DNA of 64,000 nucleotides from Eubacterium ruminantium (GTDB lineage Bacteria; Bacillota; Clostridia; Lachnospirales; Lachnospiraceae). Shown here one piece after another: positions 14,711-23,344 of this stretch (the stretch's first letter is position 1; the number at the start of each line of letters is the position of its first letter). Where the stretch lies: contig NZ_FUXA01000006.1 of NCBI RefSeq assembly GCF_900167085.1, positions 62,001-126,000 on the forward strand. The letters run 5' to 3'. The position numbers were made by a program, and so were the translations under genes. The notes under the pieces are model-generated. The model did not search any database and had not been told where the DNA came from. It saw nothing but the letters and a program-made list of their open reading frames with translations.

Positions 14711-14758
14711 TAGTATAAACGGCAGGGTTTTGAATGCCATTTTACATAAAGTATTTCC

Positions 14759-14787
14759 TTGTATTTATACCCTTGATGACATATAAT
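14759..14787 (+). promoter_or_regulatory. Promoter of the flavin reductase-rubredoxin gene
   Basis: TTGTAT at 14759-14764, 17 bp, TATAAT at 14782-14787, 81 bp before the start codon. Confidence 0.7.
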
Positions 14788-14868
14788 TAAAGAGTATTTG
14801 AGATAAAAAACTTCGTAATAGAGGTTTTATTTTCATTTATAAAATTTATGTTTGTGGAGGGGTTAAAT

Positions 14869-15507
14869 ATGTTAGATATGAATACTAAAGCTATGTACAA
14901 GTTGTCTTACGGATTATTTATCTGCACTGCTGTTGATGGGGATAAAATGAATGGCTGCGTAACCAATACAGCCATACAGGTAGCTTCAGATCCTAATCTT
15001 ATTTCATTAGCGATCAACAAATCAAACTATACGCATGATATGGTTGTAAAGACCGGAGAATGCAATATCTCGGTTATCAGCAATGATGCTGATTTTGAAC
15101 TCTTCAAACATTTTGGATTTCAGTCAGGAAGAGATGTAGATAAATTCGCTGACTATCCAAAGTCTTCGTATGCTATGGCGGACAATAATATTCCATACAT
15201 CACCGCCGGCACAAATGCATACTTTTCACTTAAAGTTGAAAATATGTTTGATCTTGGTTCGCATACATTATTTATTTGCAAACCAACATTTATGACTGTA
15301 CTTTCGGATGTGCAGTCATGTACTTACGAATATTATCAGAATAATATTAAACCGAAGCCGGTGCCTGTTGGCGAAACTCCTAAGGGTGAGACTATATGGC
15401 GCTGTACAATCTGCGGCTACGAATGGGTCGGAGAGGAGCTTCCGGATGATTTCATCTGCCCGATCTGCAAACATCCTAAAGCGGATTTTGAGAAGGTTGT
15501 GAGATGA
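14869..15507 (+). CDS. Flavin reductase-like/rubredoxin fusion (high-molecular-weight rubredoxin)
   Basis: A 212-aa protein starting at ATG 14869 after TGGAGGGG. Residues ~1-150 form an FMN-binding split-barrel flavin reductase domain (YGLFICTAVDGDKMNGCVTN, then SDPNLISLAINKSNYT). Residues ~172-207 are a complete rubredoxin: WRCTICGYEW and ICPICKHPKADFE supply the four iron-binding cysteines. Proteins of this design pass electrons from NAD(P)H to flavodiiron proteins that reduce oxygen or nitric oxide in strict anaerobes, as in Moorella Hrb. It has its own promoter, and lies 31 bp before legB. Confidence 0.88.
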   Translation: MLDMNTKAMYKLSYGLFICTAVDGDKMNGCVTNTAIQVASDPNLISLAINKSNYTHDMVVKTGECNISVISNDADFELFKHFGFQSGRDVDKFADYPKSSYAMADNNIPYITAGTNAYFSLKVENMFDLGSHTLFICKPTFMTVLSDVQSCTYEYYQNNIKPKPVPVGETPKGETIWRCTICGYEWVGEELPDDFICPICKHPKADFEKVVR

Positions 15508-15538
15508 GAATCTTACTTTTAAATTTGGAGAAATAGAA

Positions 15539-16747
15539 ATGTTTAGTTTAGAAAGCTTTATTAATAAATTTGTGACAAAGCGTCCTTCATCGATGTTCTA
15601 TCCGGATATCGAATCCAATAAAGATGCGCTTAATAAGAAGATTCAGGGAAAGTCAGTTCTTGTAATCGGAGGAGCGGGTTCCATCGGTTCCTCATTTATC
15701 AAGGCCATACTTCCTTTTAAACCTGCATCTTTAGTTGTAGTAGATACAAATGAAAATGCACTTACAGAACTCACGAGAGATTTAAGATCTACAAAAGGCA
15801 TGTTTGTTCCGGAAGATTATGTTACATATCCGATGGATTTTGCTTCGCCTGTATTTGAGAAGATGTTCAGAAATCGCGGAGGCTTTAATATTGTTGGTAA
15901 CTTCTCTGCGCATAAACATGTTAGATCTGAGAAGGATATTTACAGTGTTGAGGCATTATTAAAGAATAATGTTCTTCATGCGAAGCTTCTGCTTGATCTT
16001 CTTTCAGAGCTTCCGCCTGAAGAGTATTTCTGTGTGTCTACAGATAAGGCGGCTAATCCTGTAAATATAATGGGAGCATCAAAGCGTATTATGGAGGATG
16101 TAATATTCAGTTATTCGGATAAGTTCCCTGTAAAAACTGCTCGTTTTGCAAATGTAGCATTTTCAAATGGATCACTTCCTGCAGGATTCCTTTCAAGGAT
16201 ACAGAAACTTCAGCCGCTTTCGGCGCCAAGTGATGTTCGTAGATACTTTGTAAGTCCGGAGGAATCAGGACAGATTTGTCTTCTTTCTTGTATTCTCGGA
16301 GAGAATCGTAATATTTTCTTCCCTAAGCTTGAAGAAGCTCAGATGATGACATTCGATTCTATAGGAACGGAGCTTTTGAAAGTACACGGATATGAAGTCC
16401 TTGAATGTGACTCTGATGAAGAGGCTATTGATAAAGCTGAAGATTTAAAGAATGGTAGTAATCTTTATCCTGTTCATTATTCTGCTTCTGATACATCAGG
16501 TGAGAAACCTTTTGAAGAGTTTGTTACAGACTCTGAGACAGCGGATTATGACAGATTTTCTTCTTTGGGTGTGATCACAGGTAAAGAAATTCCTGACAAG
16601 AGCAGAGTGGAGAAACTTTTCAAAGAGTTAAATGCTGCCTTTGATAAGGAGTCGACCACTAAAGAAGAAGTTGTCGCTATTATGAAAGATTATCTTCCGA
16701 ATTTCGAGCATATTGAGACGGGAAAATCTTTAGACAGCAAGATGTAA
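15539..16747 (+). CDS. legB: LegB-like nucleotide-sugar 4,6-dehydratase
   Basis: A 402-aa short-chain dehydrogenase/reductase of the polysaccharide biosynthesis (CapD-like) group. The Rossmann glycine motif is VLVIGGAGSIGSSFI near residue 40; VVVDTNENAL binds the ribose, and FSAHKHVRSEKD lies in the active-site region. The MGASKRIMEDV segment takes the position of the usual YxxxK, with a CVSTDKAANPVN strand before it. In legionaminate synthesis LegB converts GDP-GlcNAc to the 4-keto-6-deoxy sugar. It is the first of six pathway genes in order. Assignment rests on family and order; a UDP-sugar substrate is possible. Confidence 0.8.
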   Translation: MFSLESFINKFVTKRPSSMFYPDIESNKDALNKKIQGKSVLVIGGAGSIGSSFIKAILPFKPASLVVVDTNENALTELTRDLRSTKGMFVPEDYVTYPMDFASPVFEKMFRNRGGFNIVGNFSAHKHVRSEKDIYSVEALLKNNVLHAKLLLDLLSELPPEEYFCVSTDKAANPVNIMGASKRIMEDVIFSYSDKFPVKTARFANVAFSNGSLPAGFLSRIQKLQPLSAPSDVRRYFVSPEESGQICLLSCILGENRNIFFPKLEEAQMMTFDSIGTELLKVHGYEVLECDSDEEAIDKAEDLKNGSNLYPVHYSASDTSGEKPFEEFVTDSETADYDRFSSLGVITGKEIPDKSRVEKLFKELNAAFDKESTTKEEVVAIMKDYLPNFEHIETGKSLDSKM

Positions 16748-16780
16748 AAACTACCAGATATGAAAATTAAGGAAAATGTT

Positions 16781-17959
16781 ATGAATAAATTTATTCCACT
16801 TTCAATCCCTAATTTTGAGGGAAATGAAGAAAAATATGTTGTTGATGCCATTGCTTCGACATTTGTATCCACGGTAGGTGGTTATGTATCAAGGATGGAG
16901 AAGGAATTAGCATCATTTCTGAATGTTGATAATGTTGCGGTATGCCAGAGTGGTACATCTGCACTTCACCTTTCTATGGTTGATGCAGGAGTGAAGCCCG
17001 GCAATGTGGTACTTGTTCCACCATTAACCTTTATAGCCGCGGTTAATCCGGTGAAATATCAATTTGCCACACCCGTATTTATAGATTGTGATGATAGCTT
17101 TTGCCTGGATCCTGTGAAACTTCGTTCATTCTGTGAAGAAGAATGCGTATGGAATGATGGAGTTTTGAAGTATAACGGTGCCGATGTAAAGGCTATAGTG
17201 GTAGTTCATGTATTTGGCAACATGGCTGATATGGAGTCAATTATGGATACTGCCGAGAAATATAATTTGAAAGTTATTGAAGATGCAACAGAAGCTCTTG
17301 GTACAAAATATACAGATGGTAGATATGCCGGAAAGTTTGCCGGAACTATCGGTGATTATGGATGCTATAGTTTCAATGGTAATAAGATAATCACAACCGG
17401 TGGTGGCGGAGCTGTTACTTCTGGAAATTCTGCTACTGTTGATCACATCAGATTCCTTTCAACTCAGGCTAAAACGGATCCACATTATTATATCCATGAT
17501 GAGGTTGGATATAATTACCGTATGACGAATCTCCAGGCGGCGCTCGGAGTGGCTCAGTTGGAGGAATTACCTGAATTTATCAAGAGAAAACAGAAAAATT
17601 TTGATCTGTACAAATCAGAATTTGAAGGATTCAAATATGGAAAGCTGATCGATTTCCGAAGTGGTACTGAGTCCAATAAATGGTTTTACAGTATAGAAAT
17701 TGACCGTGAACATGTAAAGGCTTCCATGCGTGAGATAATCATTTCTCTGGAAAAGGATAAGATTCAGACCCGTGCAATCTGGGGACTTATAAATGAGCAG
17801 AAGCCATATGAAGGTGAAGTGACATATAAACTTGAAAAAGCGCCTTATTATGCAGAACGAATTCTCAATATTCCTTCAAGTACACAGATTACAGAGGAAG
17901 AGATTAAGTATGTTGCGGATAAGGTAAAGCAATTGTTAGAGGGACTTGCTAATGGATAA
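16781..17959 (+). CDS. legC: LegC-family PLP-dependent aminotransferase
   Basis: A 392-aa DegT/DnrJ/EryC1-type enzyme. I chose ATG 16781 (after TAAGGAAAATGTT) over ATG 16760 because the family begins with the IPLSIPNFEGNEEKYV segment. Cofactor features are AVCQSGTSALHLSM, VIEDATEALGTKY and the lysine in CYSFNGNKIITTGGGGAV. It places an amino group at C4 of the 4-keto sugar made by LegB, using glutamate. Its stop overlaps the next start by 8 bp, which shows tight coupling. Confidence 0.88.
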   Translation: MNKFIPLSIPNFEGNEEKYVVDAIASTFVSTVGGYVSRMEKELASFLNVDNVAVCQSGTSALHLSMVDAGVKPGNVVLVPPLTFIAAVNPVKYQFATPVFIDCDDSFCLDPVKLRSFCEEECVWNDGVLKYNGADVKAIVVVHVFGNMADMESIMDTAEKYNLKVIEDATEALGTKYTDGRYAGKFAGTIGDYGCYSFNGNKIITTGGGGAVTSGNSATVDHIRFLSTQAKTDPHYYIHDEVGYNYRMTNLQAALGVAQLEELPEFIKRKQKNFDLYKSEFEGFKYGKLIDFRSGTESNKWFYSIEIDREHVKASMREIIISLEKDKIQTRAIWGLINEQKPYEGEVTYKLEKAPYYAERILNIPSSTQITEEEIKYVADKVKQLLEGLANG

Positions 17960-19007
17960 ACTTGAGATTCAAAAGTTCATAGGAACAGATAAGCTGACTG
18001 TTTCTGAAGTAATGCAGAAGATAGATATTAATACAATGGGAATATTATTCCTTGTAGATAAGAATGAACATCTTATTGGCTGTATTACTGACGGTGATGT
18101 GCGTAGATATCTGTTGTCCGGTGGAAAGATGGAGAATCTGGCTGTTCATGCAGCGAATAAAGAACCGAGATATGCCAGGACGATTGATGAAGCGAAACAT
18201 CTTTATCACAGCAAGAATTTTATAATAATTCCTGTTGTGAATAATGTGATGTCGATAATTGATCTTTATACAGGGGAAAAAGACAGAAAGACAAAAAAAC
18301 ATCGTTCTCCTCTAAATATTCCTGTGGTTATAAATGCCGGCGGAAAAGGTACGAGACTGGATCCTTTTACAAGAGTACTTCCAAAACCACTGATTCCTGT
18401 GGGCGAACTTCCGATCATTGAGCTTATTATGCAGGAATATAAGACATACAGTTGTGAAGATTTTCATATAATCGTTAATTACAAAAAGGATTTGATGAAA
18501 GCATATTTTCACGATAATGAGAATAATTATAATATCACTTGGTATGACGAAGAAAAACCTTTGGGAACAGGTGGAGGCTTAAGTCTCCTTCGAGGTAAGT
18601 TTGATTCGACATTTTTCTTTGCCAATTGTGATGCGCTTCTTACAGCGAATTACGAGAGTATGCTGAAATTTCATAAGCAGAATGGAAATGTGATCACAAT
18701 GGTTTGTGCATATAAGAATATAAATATTCCTTATGGTGTCGTTGATATGGGAAAGAACGGTACGATAGAGAACATGAGAGAAAAACCGCTGATATCATTT
18801 TTGACCAATACGGGTATCTATATAGTAGAACCTGAAGTGATGGATTATATAGATGATAATGAGTTTATTGGTTTCCCTGATATAATTACTCGTGTCAAAG
18901 AAAGTGGTAAAAAAGTAGCTGTATTTCCGGTAAGTGAAAATGACTGGATGGATATGGGACAGTTATCCGAACTTGAAAAGATGCGTATAAAATTATACGG
19001 AGAATAA
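17952..19007 (+). CDS. ptmE: PtmE-like CBS-domain sugar nucleotidyltransferase
   Basis: A 351-aa protein: two CBS motifs in residues ~1-110 (MGILFLVDKNEHLIGCITDGD; IIPVVNNVMSIIDLY), then an NTP-transferase domain with INAGGKGTRLDPFTRVLPKP near residue 122 and a DALL metal site. This architecture matches PtmE, which makes GDP-glucosamine from GlcN-1-phosphate and GTP in the Campylobacter legionaminate route. This implies that the pathway here runs on GDP-sugars. The CBS pair may sense a nucleotide. ATG 17952 fits the overlap with legC. Confidence 0.83.
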   Translation: MDKLEIQKFIGTDKLTVSEVMQKIDINTMGILFLVDKNEHLIGCITDGDVRRYLLSGGKMENLAVHAANKEPRYARTIDEAKHLYHSKNFIIIPVVNNVMSIIDLYTGEKDRKTKKHRSPLNIPVVINAGGKGTRLDPFTRVLPKPLIPVGELPIIELIMQEYKTYSCEDFHIIVNYKKDLMKAYFHDNENNYNITWYDEEKPLGTGGGLSLLRGKFDSTFFFANCDALLTANYESMLKFHKQNGNVITMVCAYKNINIPYGVVDMGKNGTIENMREKPLISFLTNTGIYIVEPEVMDYIDDNEFIGFPDIITRVKESGKKVAVFPVSENDWMDMGQLSELEKMRIKLYGE

Positions 19008-19023
19008 TCCGGAGGATTGAAGT

Positions 19024-19656
19024 TTGAAAAAAATAGTGTTGCTTGGTGCAGGGGGACATTGCAAATCTGTAATTGATGTTATTAAGAAAATGAATTGCTT
19101 TGATGAAATTGTAATAACTGATCCTGTTATCAAACGGGGAACTAAGATTTTAGGTTGTGATGTTGTTGGCACAGATGACTGTCTTGAAGAATTATATCGT
19201 CAAAAATTTGAATATGCTTTTATAACGGTTGGGAGTATTGGGATAAATCAGATACGTTTTAAGTTGGCTGATAAAGCATCCGGATTTGGATTTAAATTCC
19301 CGGTTATTCAGGACCCTTCGGCCGTGGTTTCTGATTCGGCTGTTATTGGTGATGGAACTTTTATAGGTAAAAATGCAGTTATTAATGCCGAGGCTAAAAT
19401 AGGTAACCATTGTATTATTAATACCGGCGCAATAATTGAGCATGAATGTGTTGTCGGTGATTTTGCGCACATTTCTGTAGGAACAACTCTTTGCGGACAA
19501 GTAAGAGTTGGAAATAACTGTATGATTGGGTCGCAAAGTACTGTGATTCAGTGTTTGAATATTGGAGAAAATTGTATTGTTGGTGCCGGTGCGGTAGTTA
19601 TAAGTGATTTGACGAATGATAATACAGCGGTAGGTGTTCCGGCAAAAGTGAGATAG
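19024..19656 (+). CDS. NeuD/PglD/LegH-like N-acetyltransferase
   Basis: A 210-aa protein starting at TTG 19024 behind CCGGAGGATTGAAG. The N-terminal Rossmann-like part (IVLLGAGGHCKSVIDVI) and the C-terminal left-handed beta-helix of hexapeptide repeats (AVIGDGTFIGKNAVINAEAK and following) match the NeuD/PglD family. In this pathway it would acetylate the 4-amino group of the 6-deoxy sugar with acetyl-CoA (LegH). It lies between the nucleotidyltransferase and the synthase, as is usual in such clusters. Confidence 0.82.
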   Translation: MKKIVLLGAGGHCKSVIDVIKKMNCFDEIVITDPVIKRGTKILGCDVVGTDDCLEELYRQKFEYAFITVGSIGINQIRFKLADKASGFGFKFPVIQDPSAVVSDSAVIGDGTFIGKNAVINAEAKIGNHCIINTGAIIEHECVVGDFAHISVGTTLCGQVRVGNNCMIGSQSTVIQCLNIGENCIVGAGAVVISDLTNDNTAVGVPAKVR

Positions 19657-19678
19657 TACTTGGAAAGAGATATATATA

Positions 19679-20674
19679 ATGAGTAAAGTATTGATTATTG
19701 CAGAAGCGGGAGTTAATCATAACGGTAGTCTTGAAATGGCTAAAAAGTTGGTTGATGCTGCTAAATCCTGTGGTGCCGATATTGTTAAATTCCAAACGGC
19801 AAAGTTGGAATCGCTTGTTTCAAAAGCTGCCCATATGGCAGATTATCAGAAAAAAAATACTGGTGTTGAAGAAAGCCAGAAAGAAATGTTATCGAAGTTG
19901 CTTTTAAGCTTTGAGGATTTTGTGGAACTTGCAAGATATTGTAAAGAAGTAGGTATAAAGTTTCTGTCAACACCATTTGACATTGAAAGTATACGATTTC
20001 TTAATGATATGCAGGATATCTGGAAGATACCTTCAGGTGAGATAACTAATTATCCATATCTTGTAGAGATTGGAAAGACAAAGAAGAAAGTAATATTATC
20101 AACCGGTATGGCAGAGATGGAAGAGATACAATCGGCGATTGATGTTCTGAAGGAAAATGGAACTGAAGATATAACAATTCTGCATTGTACAACAGAGTAT
20201 CCTGCCCCGATTAAAGATGTGAATCTAAATGTAATGCAAACCATGAGAGATGCTTTCGGTTATCCTGTAGGCTATTCGGATCATACGCAGGGTATAGAGG
20301 TCAGCTTGGCTGCTGCTACTCTTGGGGCTACAGTTATTGAAAAGCATTTTACATTGGATAGAAATCTTCCGGGACCTGATCATAAAGCAAGTCTTGAGCT
20401 TGATGAACTTAAAGCGATGGTGGATGGAATAAGAAAGATTGAACTTGCGCTTGGTTCAAATGAAAAGAAACCATCTGAAATAGAACTGAAGAATAGACTT
20501 GTGGCCAGAAAGAGCATCGTAGCTAAAAAGGCTATTAAAGCGGGAGAGGAATTGACTGAAGATAATATAACAACTAAGCGTCCGGGTTCGGGTATAAATC
20601 CTATGAAATGGAATGAAGTTATCGGAACAAAGGCTGTTAGAGATTTTGAAGAGGATGAACTGATTGAGTTATGA
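19679..20674 (+). CDS. LegI/NeuB-like nonulosonate synthase
   Basis: A 331-aa TIM-barrel synthase that condenses the freed hexose derivative with phosphoenolpyruvate to give a nine-carbon 2-keto acid. Signatures seen: IIAEAGVNHNGSLEMAKKLV, ADIVKFQT, IPSGEITNYPYL, HCTTEYPAP, GYSDHTQGIEV and the metal-binding HFTLDRNLPGPDHKAS. Residues ~275-331 are the antifreeze-like SAF cap (RKSIVAKKAIKAGEEL; KRPGSGINP). It overlaps legG by 4 bp. Specificity for legionaminate over neuraminate is inferred from the neighbours. Confidence 0.9.
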   Translation: MSKVLIIAEAGVNHNGSLEMAKKLVDAAKSCGADIVKFQTAKLESLVSKAAHMADYQKKNTGVEESQKEMLSKLLLSFEDFVELARYCKEVGIKFLSTPFDIESIRFLNDMQDIWKIPSGEITNYPYLVEIGKTKKKVILSTGMAEMEEIQSAIDVLKENGTEDITILHCTTEYPAPIKDVNLNVMQTMRDAFGYPVGYSDHTQGIEVSLAAATLGATVIEKHFTLDRNLPGPDHKASLELDELKAMVDGIRKIELALGSNEKKPSEIELKNRLVARKSIVAKKAIKAGEELTEDNITTKRPGSGINPMKWNEVIGTKAVRDFEEDELIEL

Positions 20675-21822
20675 ATAAGATTGCAGTTATTACGGCAACT
20701 AGAGCTGAATATGGACTTCTTTCACCTGTGATCAGAGAATTAAGAAAACAGGAAAATGACAGTTTTCGAGTTGATCTTATTGTTACAGGGACACATCTCA
20801 GTGATAAATACGGAAAAACAATAGAAGAGATCAGTGAACGTATTGATCATAAGGTTGAAATACCAATTGCTTCTGAAAATGAATTGGATATTTCGAAGAA
20901 TCAGGCTGAAACTCTTGTCAAATTTACCGTATTATTTTCTGAAGAGAAATATGATGCAATCATCATTCTCGGAGATCGTTATGAGATGCTTTCTGTTGCT
21001 ATTGCTGCCGGAAATACACGAACTCCTGTTTTTCATCTCTGCGGCGGGGATACCACAGAAGGTGCTATTGATGAATGGATAAGACATTCAATTACGAAAA
21101 TCAGTTATTTACATTTTGTGACAAATGAGACGAGTAGAAAAAGGGTAATTCAACTTGGTGAAGATCCAAGCAGAGTATTCAATTATGGCTCTACCAGTAT
21201 AGATAACATACTCACAGTTGCTGATATGAACAAGGAAGAGGCGCTGGAGAGTGTTGGGTTGACTGATTGCAGGTACGCGCTTTGTACTTATCATCCTGTT
21301 ACTATGGACGGAAGTAGCGTAGATAATGATATAAATGAGCTTTTGGAAGCGATTAAAGCATTTCCTGAAATTCAATTTATAGTTACAAAATCTAATTCCG
21401 ATCAAGGCGGCGAAAAAATAAATGAAATGTTGGACGCTGCAGAACCAAAGATTGATAATATGCATTTATATACATCCCTTGGAGTAAGACGTTATTTATC
21501 ACTAATGAAATACTCAGAATTTGTTATCGGTAATTCATCCAGTGGAATAATAGAAACTCCGGCTTTTCATGTTCCTACTGTAAATATTGGTGATAGACAA
21601 AGAGGTAGGTTACAAGCGGATAGTATTATTAATTGTTGCACAACAACTGAAGATATAGTTATAGCGATTAATAAATCACTGAGTGATGAGCATAGAGAAA
21701 TCTGTAAGAAAGTTGTCAGTGCATACGGTGATGGCCATGCCGGAGAAAAAATAGCAAAGAAATCGATTGAAATAGTTAAATCCGGAAGTATAGATTTAAA
21801 AAAGAAGTTTTACGATTTATAA
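20671..21822 (+). CDS. LegG/NeuC-like hydrolysing nucleotide-sugar 2-epimerase
   Basis: A 383-aa GT-B-fold enzyme that inverts C2 and hydrolyses off the nucleotide, delivering the free mannosamine-type sugar to the synthase. Seen are the N-terminal ITATRAEYGLLSPVI, ILGDRYEMLSVA, the signature HLCGGDTTEGAIDEW and the C-terminal GNSSSGIIETP. It is the last gene of the cluster and is followed by a terminator. The pathway therefore holds dehydratase, aminotransferase, acetyltransferase, 2-epimerase, synthase and cytidylyltransferase, the full core set. Confidence 0.9.
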   Translation: MNKIAVITATRAEYGLLSPVIRELRKQENDSFRVDLIVTGTHLSDKYGKTIEEISERIDHKVEIPIASENELDISKNQAETLVKFTVLFSEEKYDAIIILGDRYEMLSVAIAAGNTRTPVFHLCGGDTTEGAIDEWIRHSITKISYLHFVTNETSRKRVIQLGEDPSRVFNYGSTSIDNILTVADMNKEEALESVGLTDCRYALCTYHPVTMDGSSVDNDINELLEAIKAFPEIQFIVTKSNSDQGGEKINEMLDAAEPKIDNMHLYTSLGVRRYLSLMKYSEFVIGNSSSGIIETPAFHVPTVNIGDRQRGRLQADSIINCCTTTEDIVIAINKSLSDEHREICKKVVSAYGDGHAGEKIAKKSIEIVKSGSIDLKKKFYDL

Positions 21823-21829
21823 GATTATA

Positions 21830-21880
21830 GTTAAAAGAGTGTAGTTATTTTATATACTATATTCTTTTAACTTTTTTTTC
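21830..21880 (+). terminator. Terminator of the legionaminate-like operon
   Basis: GTTAAAAGAGTGTAGT at 21830-21845 pairs with ACTATATTCTTTTAAC at 21856-21871 (two G-U pairs), then eight T residues. Confidence 0.8.
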
Positions 21881-21904
21881 TTATATTTTTATTTTAGATA
21901 ACAA

Positions 21905-21939
21905 AGAACCCGGAGGAAAATGAATTTCCTCCGGGTTCT
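21905..21939 (-). terminator. Terminator of the tRNA-Glu gene
   Basis: A perfect 15-bp stem AGAACCCGGAGGAAA with a 5-nt loop. It is followed on the minus strand by TTTGTT and lies 23 bp after the tRNA 3' end; the plus strand has no T run there. Confidence 0.7.
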
Positions 21940-21961
21940 ATGATTCTCTCTTCTTGTAAAG

Positions 21962-22033
21962 TAGTCCGTAGGGGAATCGAACCCCTGATTCCGCCGTGAG
22001 AGGGCGGCGTCTTAGCCTCTTGACCAACGGACC
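21962..22033 (-). tRNA. tRNA-Glu (anticodon CUC)
   Basis: The minus strand reads as a complete cloverleaf: acceptor GGTCCGT with ACGGACT (one G-U), D arm with GGTCAAGAGGCTAAGAC, anticodon stem CCGCC/GGCGG around loop CTCTCAC (anticodon CTC, reading GAG), and T arm AGGGGTTCGATTCCCCT. CCA is not encoded. It stands alone with its own terminator. Confidence 0.93.
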
Positions 22034-22114
22034 GTCTATGATAATATCAAAAAGGTATTATTTATGCAAGTGTTTTTTGAGATTTTTTTGTATTTATTTT
22101 TATACAATTTTGTA

Positions 22115-22144
22115 TTGACAAATATCAGAGGGTTAGTGTACTAT
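22115..22144 (+). promoter_or_regulatory. Promoter and likely operator of the ytrA-ABC operon
   Basis: TTGACA at 22115-22120, 18 bp, TACTAT at 22139-22144. TAGTGTA and TAGTGCA flank the -10 box at 22134 and about 22151, a spaced pair of the kind bound by YtrA-type regulators, so autoregulation is likely. Confidence 0.65.
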
Positions 22145-22216
22145 ATGGCTAGTGCAGTGATACAGCCATATGATAATTTCAAGATTTACAATATGCTGCC
22201 GGAAAGGAGGCAATAT

Positions 22217-22582
22217 TTGGAATTTAAGAATAATATTCCAATTTACTATCAAGTTGTTACAGATATAAAGAATATGATAGTTAGTGGGATGATAAAGCCG
22301 GGAGATAAACTTCCGTCCTCAAGAGAACTGGCATTGAGGTATAGGATAAATCCCAATACTGCGGCAAGGGTTTACAGTGAGCTTGAACATGAAGGGATTA
22401 CAGAAACCCAGAGAGGTATAGGTACTTTTGTTAAATATGATCCATATATCGTTCAGAAGATTGGAAATGATCAGGTGAATCGAATAGTTGCAGAATTTAT
22501 AGTATCTATCAGAAATATGGGTTACAACAATGAAGAAATTAAACAGATGATCAGCAATTATCTGGAAAATGAAAAACGATGA
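22217..22582 (+). CDS. GntR-family regulator, YtrA subfamily
   Basis: A 121-aa protein. The start is TTG 22217 behind GGAAAGGAGG; the longer frame from 22064 would run through the promoter. The winged helix covers residues ~8-75 (IPIYYQVVTDIKNMIVSGMI; KLPSSRELALRYRINPNTAARVY) with a short helical C-terminus, as in YtrA, which lacks a large ligand domain. Such proteins repress the ABC transporter operon they head and respond to cell-envelope-active compounds. The order regulator, ATPase, permease is standard. Confidence 0.87.
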   Translation: MEFKNNIPIYYQVVTDIKNMIVSGMIKPGDKLPSSRELALRYRINPNTAARVYSELEHEGITETQRGIGTFVKYDPYIVQKIGNDQVNRIVAEFIVSIRNMGYNNEEIKQMISNYLENEKR

Positions 22583-22631
22583 TAAACATCAAATATAAAA
22601 TCTCATAGTATTAAGGACAAGGAGTTAAAAT

Positions 22632-23330
22632 ATGATTAGATGTGAACAAGTAGGGAAAAAATATAAGTCCAAGTGGGCGCTAAACAACTTCAACTTTGAA
22701 TTCATTCCGGGACATATATATGCATTACTTGGTCCAAACGGAAGTGGTAAATCCACACTTATGAAAAGTGTAGCCGGACTTGTTAAACCGAATTCAGGAA
22801 CTATATATTTCGAAAATGAGCCGCTTAATTATACACACAAAGCTCAGATTGCGTATATGCCGACTGAAGCATATTTTTATAATTATATGACAGCCATGCA
22901 GGCTGCAAAATATTATCAGGATTTTTTCACCGATTTCAATATTGATAAATTCTTATACGTAATGAATATTATGAATCTTAATCCTGAACAGAAGATTAAA
23001 GAGTATTCATCCGGTATGATGGCTAAATTCAAGGTTGCACTTAATATTTCCAGAAACCCGAAAGTTCTTATGCTTGACGAGCCGCTTAACGGTATCGATA
23101 TGATAGCCAGAGAAGAGGTTCTCAACAATATCGTTATGGGCATTAACAGAGATACTGTTGTTATGATTTCGAGTCACCTTATCGACGAACTGGAAAAGGT
23201 TGCTGATTATGCGCTTTTCATAAGAGAAGGAAGCCTTGCGGTTTGCGGTGAGATTGAGATGTTCAGAGAGCAGTATGGTAAATCTATGGAAGACATCTAT
23301 AGAGAAGTATATGCAGGACTTGCTTATTAA
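22632..23330 (+). CDS. ABC transporter ATP-binding protein
   Basis: A 232-aa nucleotide-binding subunit. Walker A is LLGPNGSGKSTLM (near residue 36), the signature is the shortened EYSSGMMAKFKVAL, Walker B is VLMLDEPLNGID, and the switch histidine is in ISSHLIDELE. The modified signature is common in YtrB/BcrA-like exporters. It pairs with the membrane protein encoded 14 bp downstream. The substrate is unknown; envelope-stress or peptide export is usual for YtrA-linked systems. Confidence 0.9.
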   Translation: MIRCEQVGKKYKSKWALNNFNFEFIPGHIYALLGPNGSGKSTLMKSVAGLVKPNSGTIYFENEPLNYTHKAQIAYMPTEAYFYNYMTAMQAAKYYQDFFTDFNIDKFLYVMNIMNLNPEQKIKEYSSGMMAKFKVALNISRNPKVLMLDEPLNGIDMIAREEVLNNIVMGINRDTVVMISSHLIDELEKVADYALFIREGSLAVCGEIEMFREQYGKSMEDIYREVYAGLAY

Positions 23331-23344
23331 GGGGGGACGGAATT

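Noticed and set aside
21905-21939. Second terminator of the legionaminate-like operon
   Set aside because: There is no T run on the plus strand and the operon already has a terminator; it suits the minus-strand tRNA.
22064-22216. 51-residue N-terminal extension of the YtrA-like regulator
   Set aside because: It covers the promoter and operator; the TTG at 22217 has a perfect RBS and gives the family length.
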